Shown here: positions 53,583-54,068 of the stretch, one piece after another | Layout: every line of letters begins with the position of its first letter | Position numbering within the stretch: the first letter of the stretch is position 1 | Source: Flavobacteriales bacterium UBA4110 | GTDB lineage: Bacteria > Bacteroidota > Bacteroidia > Flavobacteriales > Weeksellaceae | Assembly (NCBI GenBank): GCA_002383165.1 | Contig: DFXK01000003.1 | Coordinates: 77,314-131,381, forward strand | Length of the DNA stretch: 54,068 bases | Direction of reading: 5' to 3' | Program-made: the position numbers and the translations under genes | The notes under the pieces: generated by a model | What the model was told of the DNA's origin: nothing | The model's input: the letters and a program-made list of their open reading frames with translations, nothing else | The model's database searches: none

Positions 53583-54068
53583 ATGAAAATTGCTATAGTT
53601 GATGATCATCAGATTATAATAGATGGAATCGAAATGCTTCTCGGTTTGGAGAAAAATATTGCGATTCTAAAAACCTATACCGATGCCTGTGATTTTTTGC
53701 AAGATATGAGAGAAGAAAAGATCAATCCCGATTTGTTATTGATGGATTTAATGATGCCGACGATGAACGGATTCGAATGCGCAAAAATCCTCAAACACGA
53801 GTTCCCAAATCTTAAAATCATCATACTATCGATGAATTGCGATCCGAAAGTAGTTTATGAATTGGTTGAAAAAATAAAAATTGAAGGTTATCTTTCCAAA
53901 AATGTCAACAGACAGGATCTGGTGCGGGCATTGCAGGAGGTACAGTTGGGATACATTCACCTTAGCAATGAAGCAGAAATGGCTTTGAAACAATTTCAGC
54001 GAAAAATCATCGATTATCCGCAAATTATATTGACCGCCCGCGAAAAACAAATTGTGAAATTAATGATC
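53583..54068 (+). CDS. NarL/LuxR-family response regulator (runs off the window)
   Basis: 162 codons of the N-terminal part. The receiver domain has the acidic pair Asp7-Asp8, phosphoacceptor Asp55 in LLLMDLMMP, and the conserved Lys in GYLSKNVNRQDL. The LuxR-type DNA-binding domain begins at LTAREKQIVKLM near the edge. Located 11 bp after the TPR histidine kinase, it is its cognate regulator. If the kinase is inactive this regulator has lost its usual input. Confidence 0.92.
   Translation, partial: MKIAIVDDHQIIIDGIEMLLGLEKNIAILKTYTDACDFLQDMREEKINPDLLLMDLMMPTMNGFECAKILKHEFPNLKIIILSMNCDPKVVYELVEKIKIEGYLSKNVNRQDLVRALQEVQLGYIHLSNEAEMALKQFQRKIIDYPQIILTAREKQIVKLMI

Noticed and set aside
1..54068. 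CRISPR arrays, tRNA or rRNA genes, prophage
   Set aside because: No regularly spaced repeats, no cloverleaf-like segments and no phage structural genes were recognised on either strand; the fibre-like gene at 49.3 kb stands alone.

Overview
The window looks like a piece of a Chryseobacterium-type flavobacterial chromosome (Bacteroidota, Weeksellaceae). The reasons are the AT-rich base composition, many upstream matches to the Bacteroidetes housekeeping promoter box TAnnTTTG, a secreted protease with a type IX secretion C-terminal sorting domain, a mevalonate-pathway kinase, GlnS, and protein sequences that read as flavobacterial throughout. Species is inferred, not proven. No rRNA, tRNA, CRISPR array, transposase or prophage was recognised.

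Layout. 1-9 kb: the 5' part of an LptF/LptG-family permease (TTG start), a GapN-type aldehyde dehydrogenase, a DoxX-like protein, an NAD(P)-binding epimerase-like protein, a solitary TIR-domain protein (candidate defence effector), urocanate hydratase, and an acyl-CoA thioesterase preceded by a cobalamin-riboswitch-like leader. 9-18 kb: an M36 metalloprotease exported by T9SS, a small monooxygenase-fold protein, a 2-oxoacid dehydrogenase E2, a ParE-type toxin/antitoxin pair, prfB, a structured intergenic element, and an ECF sigma / anti-sigma / outer-membrane-protein operon with a visible ECF-type promoter. 18-31 kb: a second toxin/antitoxin pair, thiolase, an MFS transporter, mevalonate kinase, a UbiA prenyltransferase, GNAT, S1/P1 nuclease, uvrA, a 59-residue lipoprotein and a GH13 lipoprotein. 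31-41 kb: an OmpR/PhoB-type two-component pair, glnS, pheS, a YceI lipoprotein, a lone ABC ATPase, a PhnA-like protein, gcvT and glutathione peroxidase.

The last 13 kb (41-54 kb) differs. It carries envelope and surface functions (FkbM methyltransferase, flippase, a large secreted beta-rich protein) and regulators, but also a cluster of broken genes. These are a PAS-LuxR regulator split by an apparent one-base loss, an HU-like gene whose normal ATG is followed by a stop, a sugar-phosphate isomerase-like lipoprotein split by another one-base loss in a T run, a TPR histidine kinase with an in-frame amber codon, and a 20-codon aminotransferase relic. Nothing comparable was seen in the first 41 kb, so this is either local gene decay or a region of poorer sequence quality.

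No complete new multi-gene system is evident. The most interesting candidates are the riboswitch-like leader in front of a thioesterase, the TIR protein with an unrecognised C-terminal half, the secreted fibre-like protein at 49.3 kb, the structured element at 15.5 kb, the CACAAAG-type intergenic repeats, and the hairpin-like tandem repeats after the HU-like gene.
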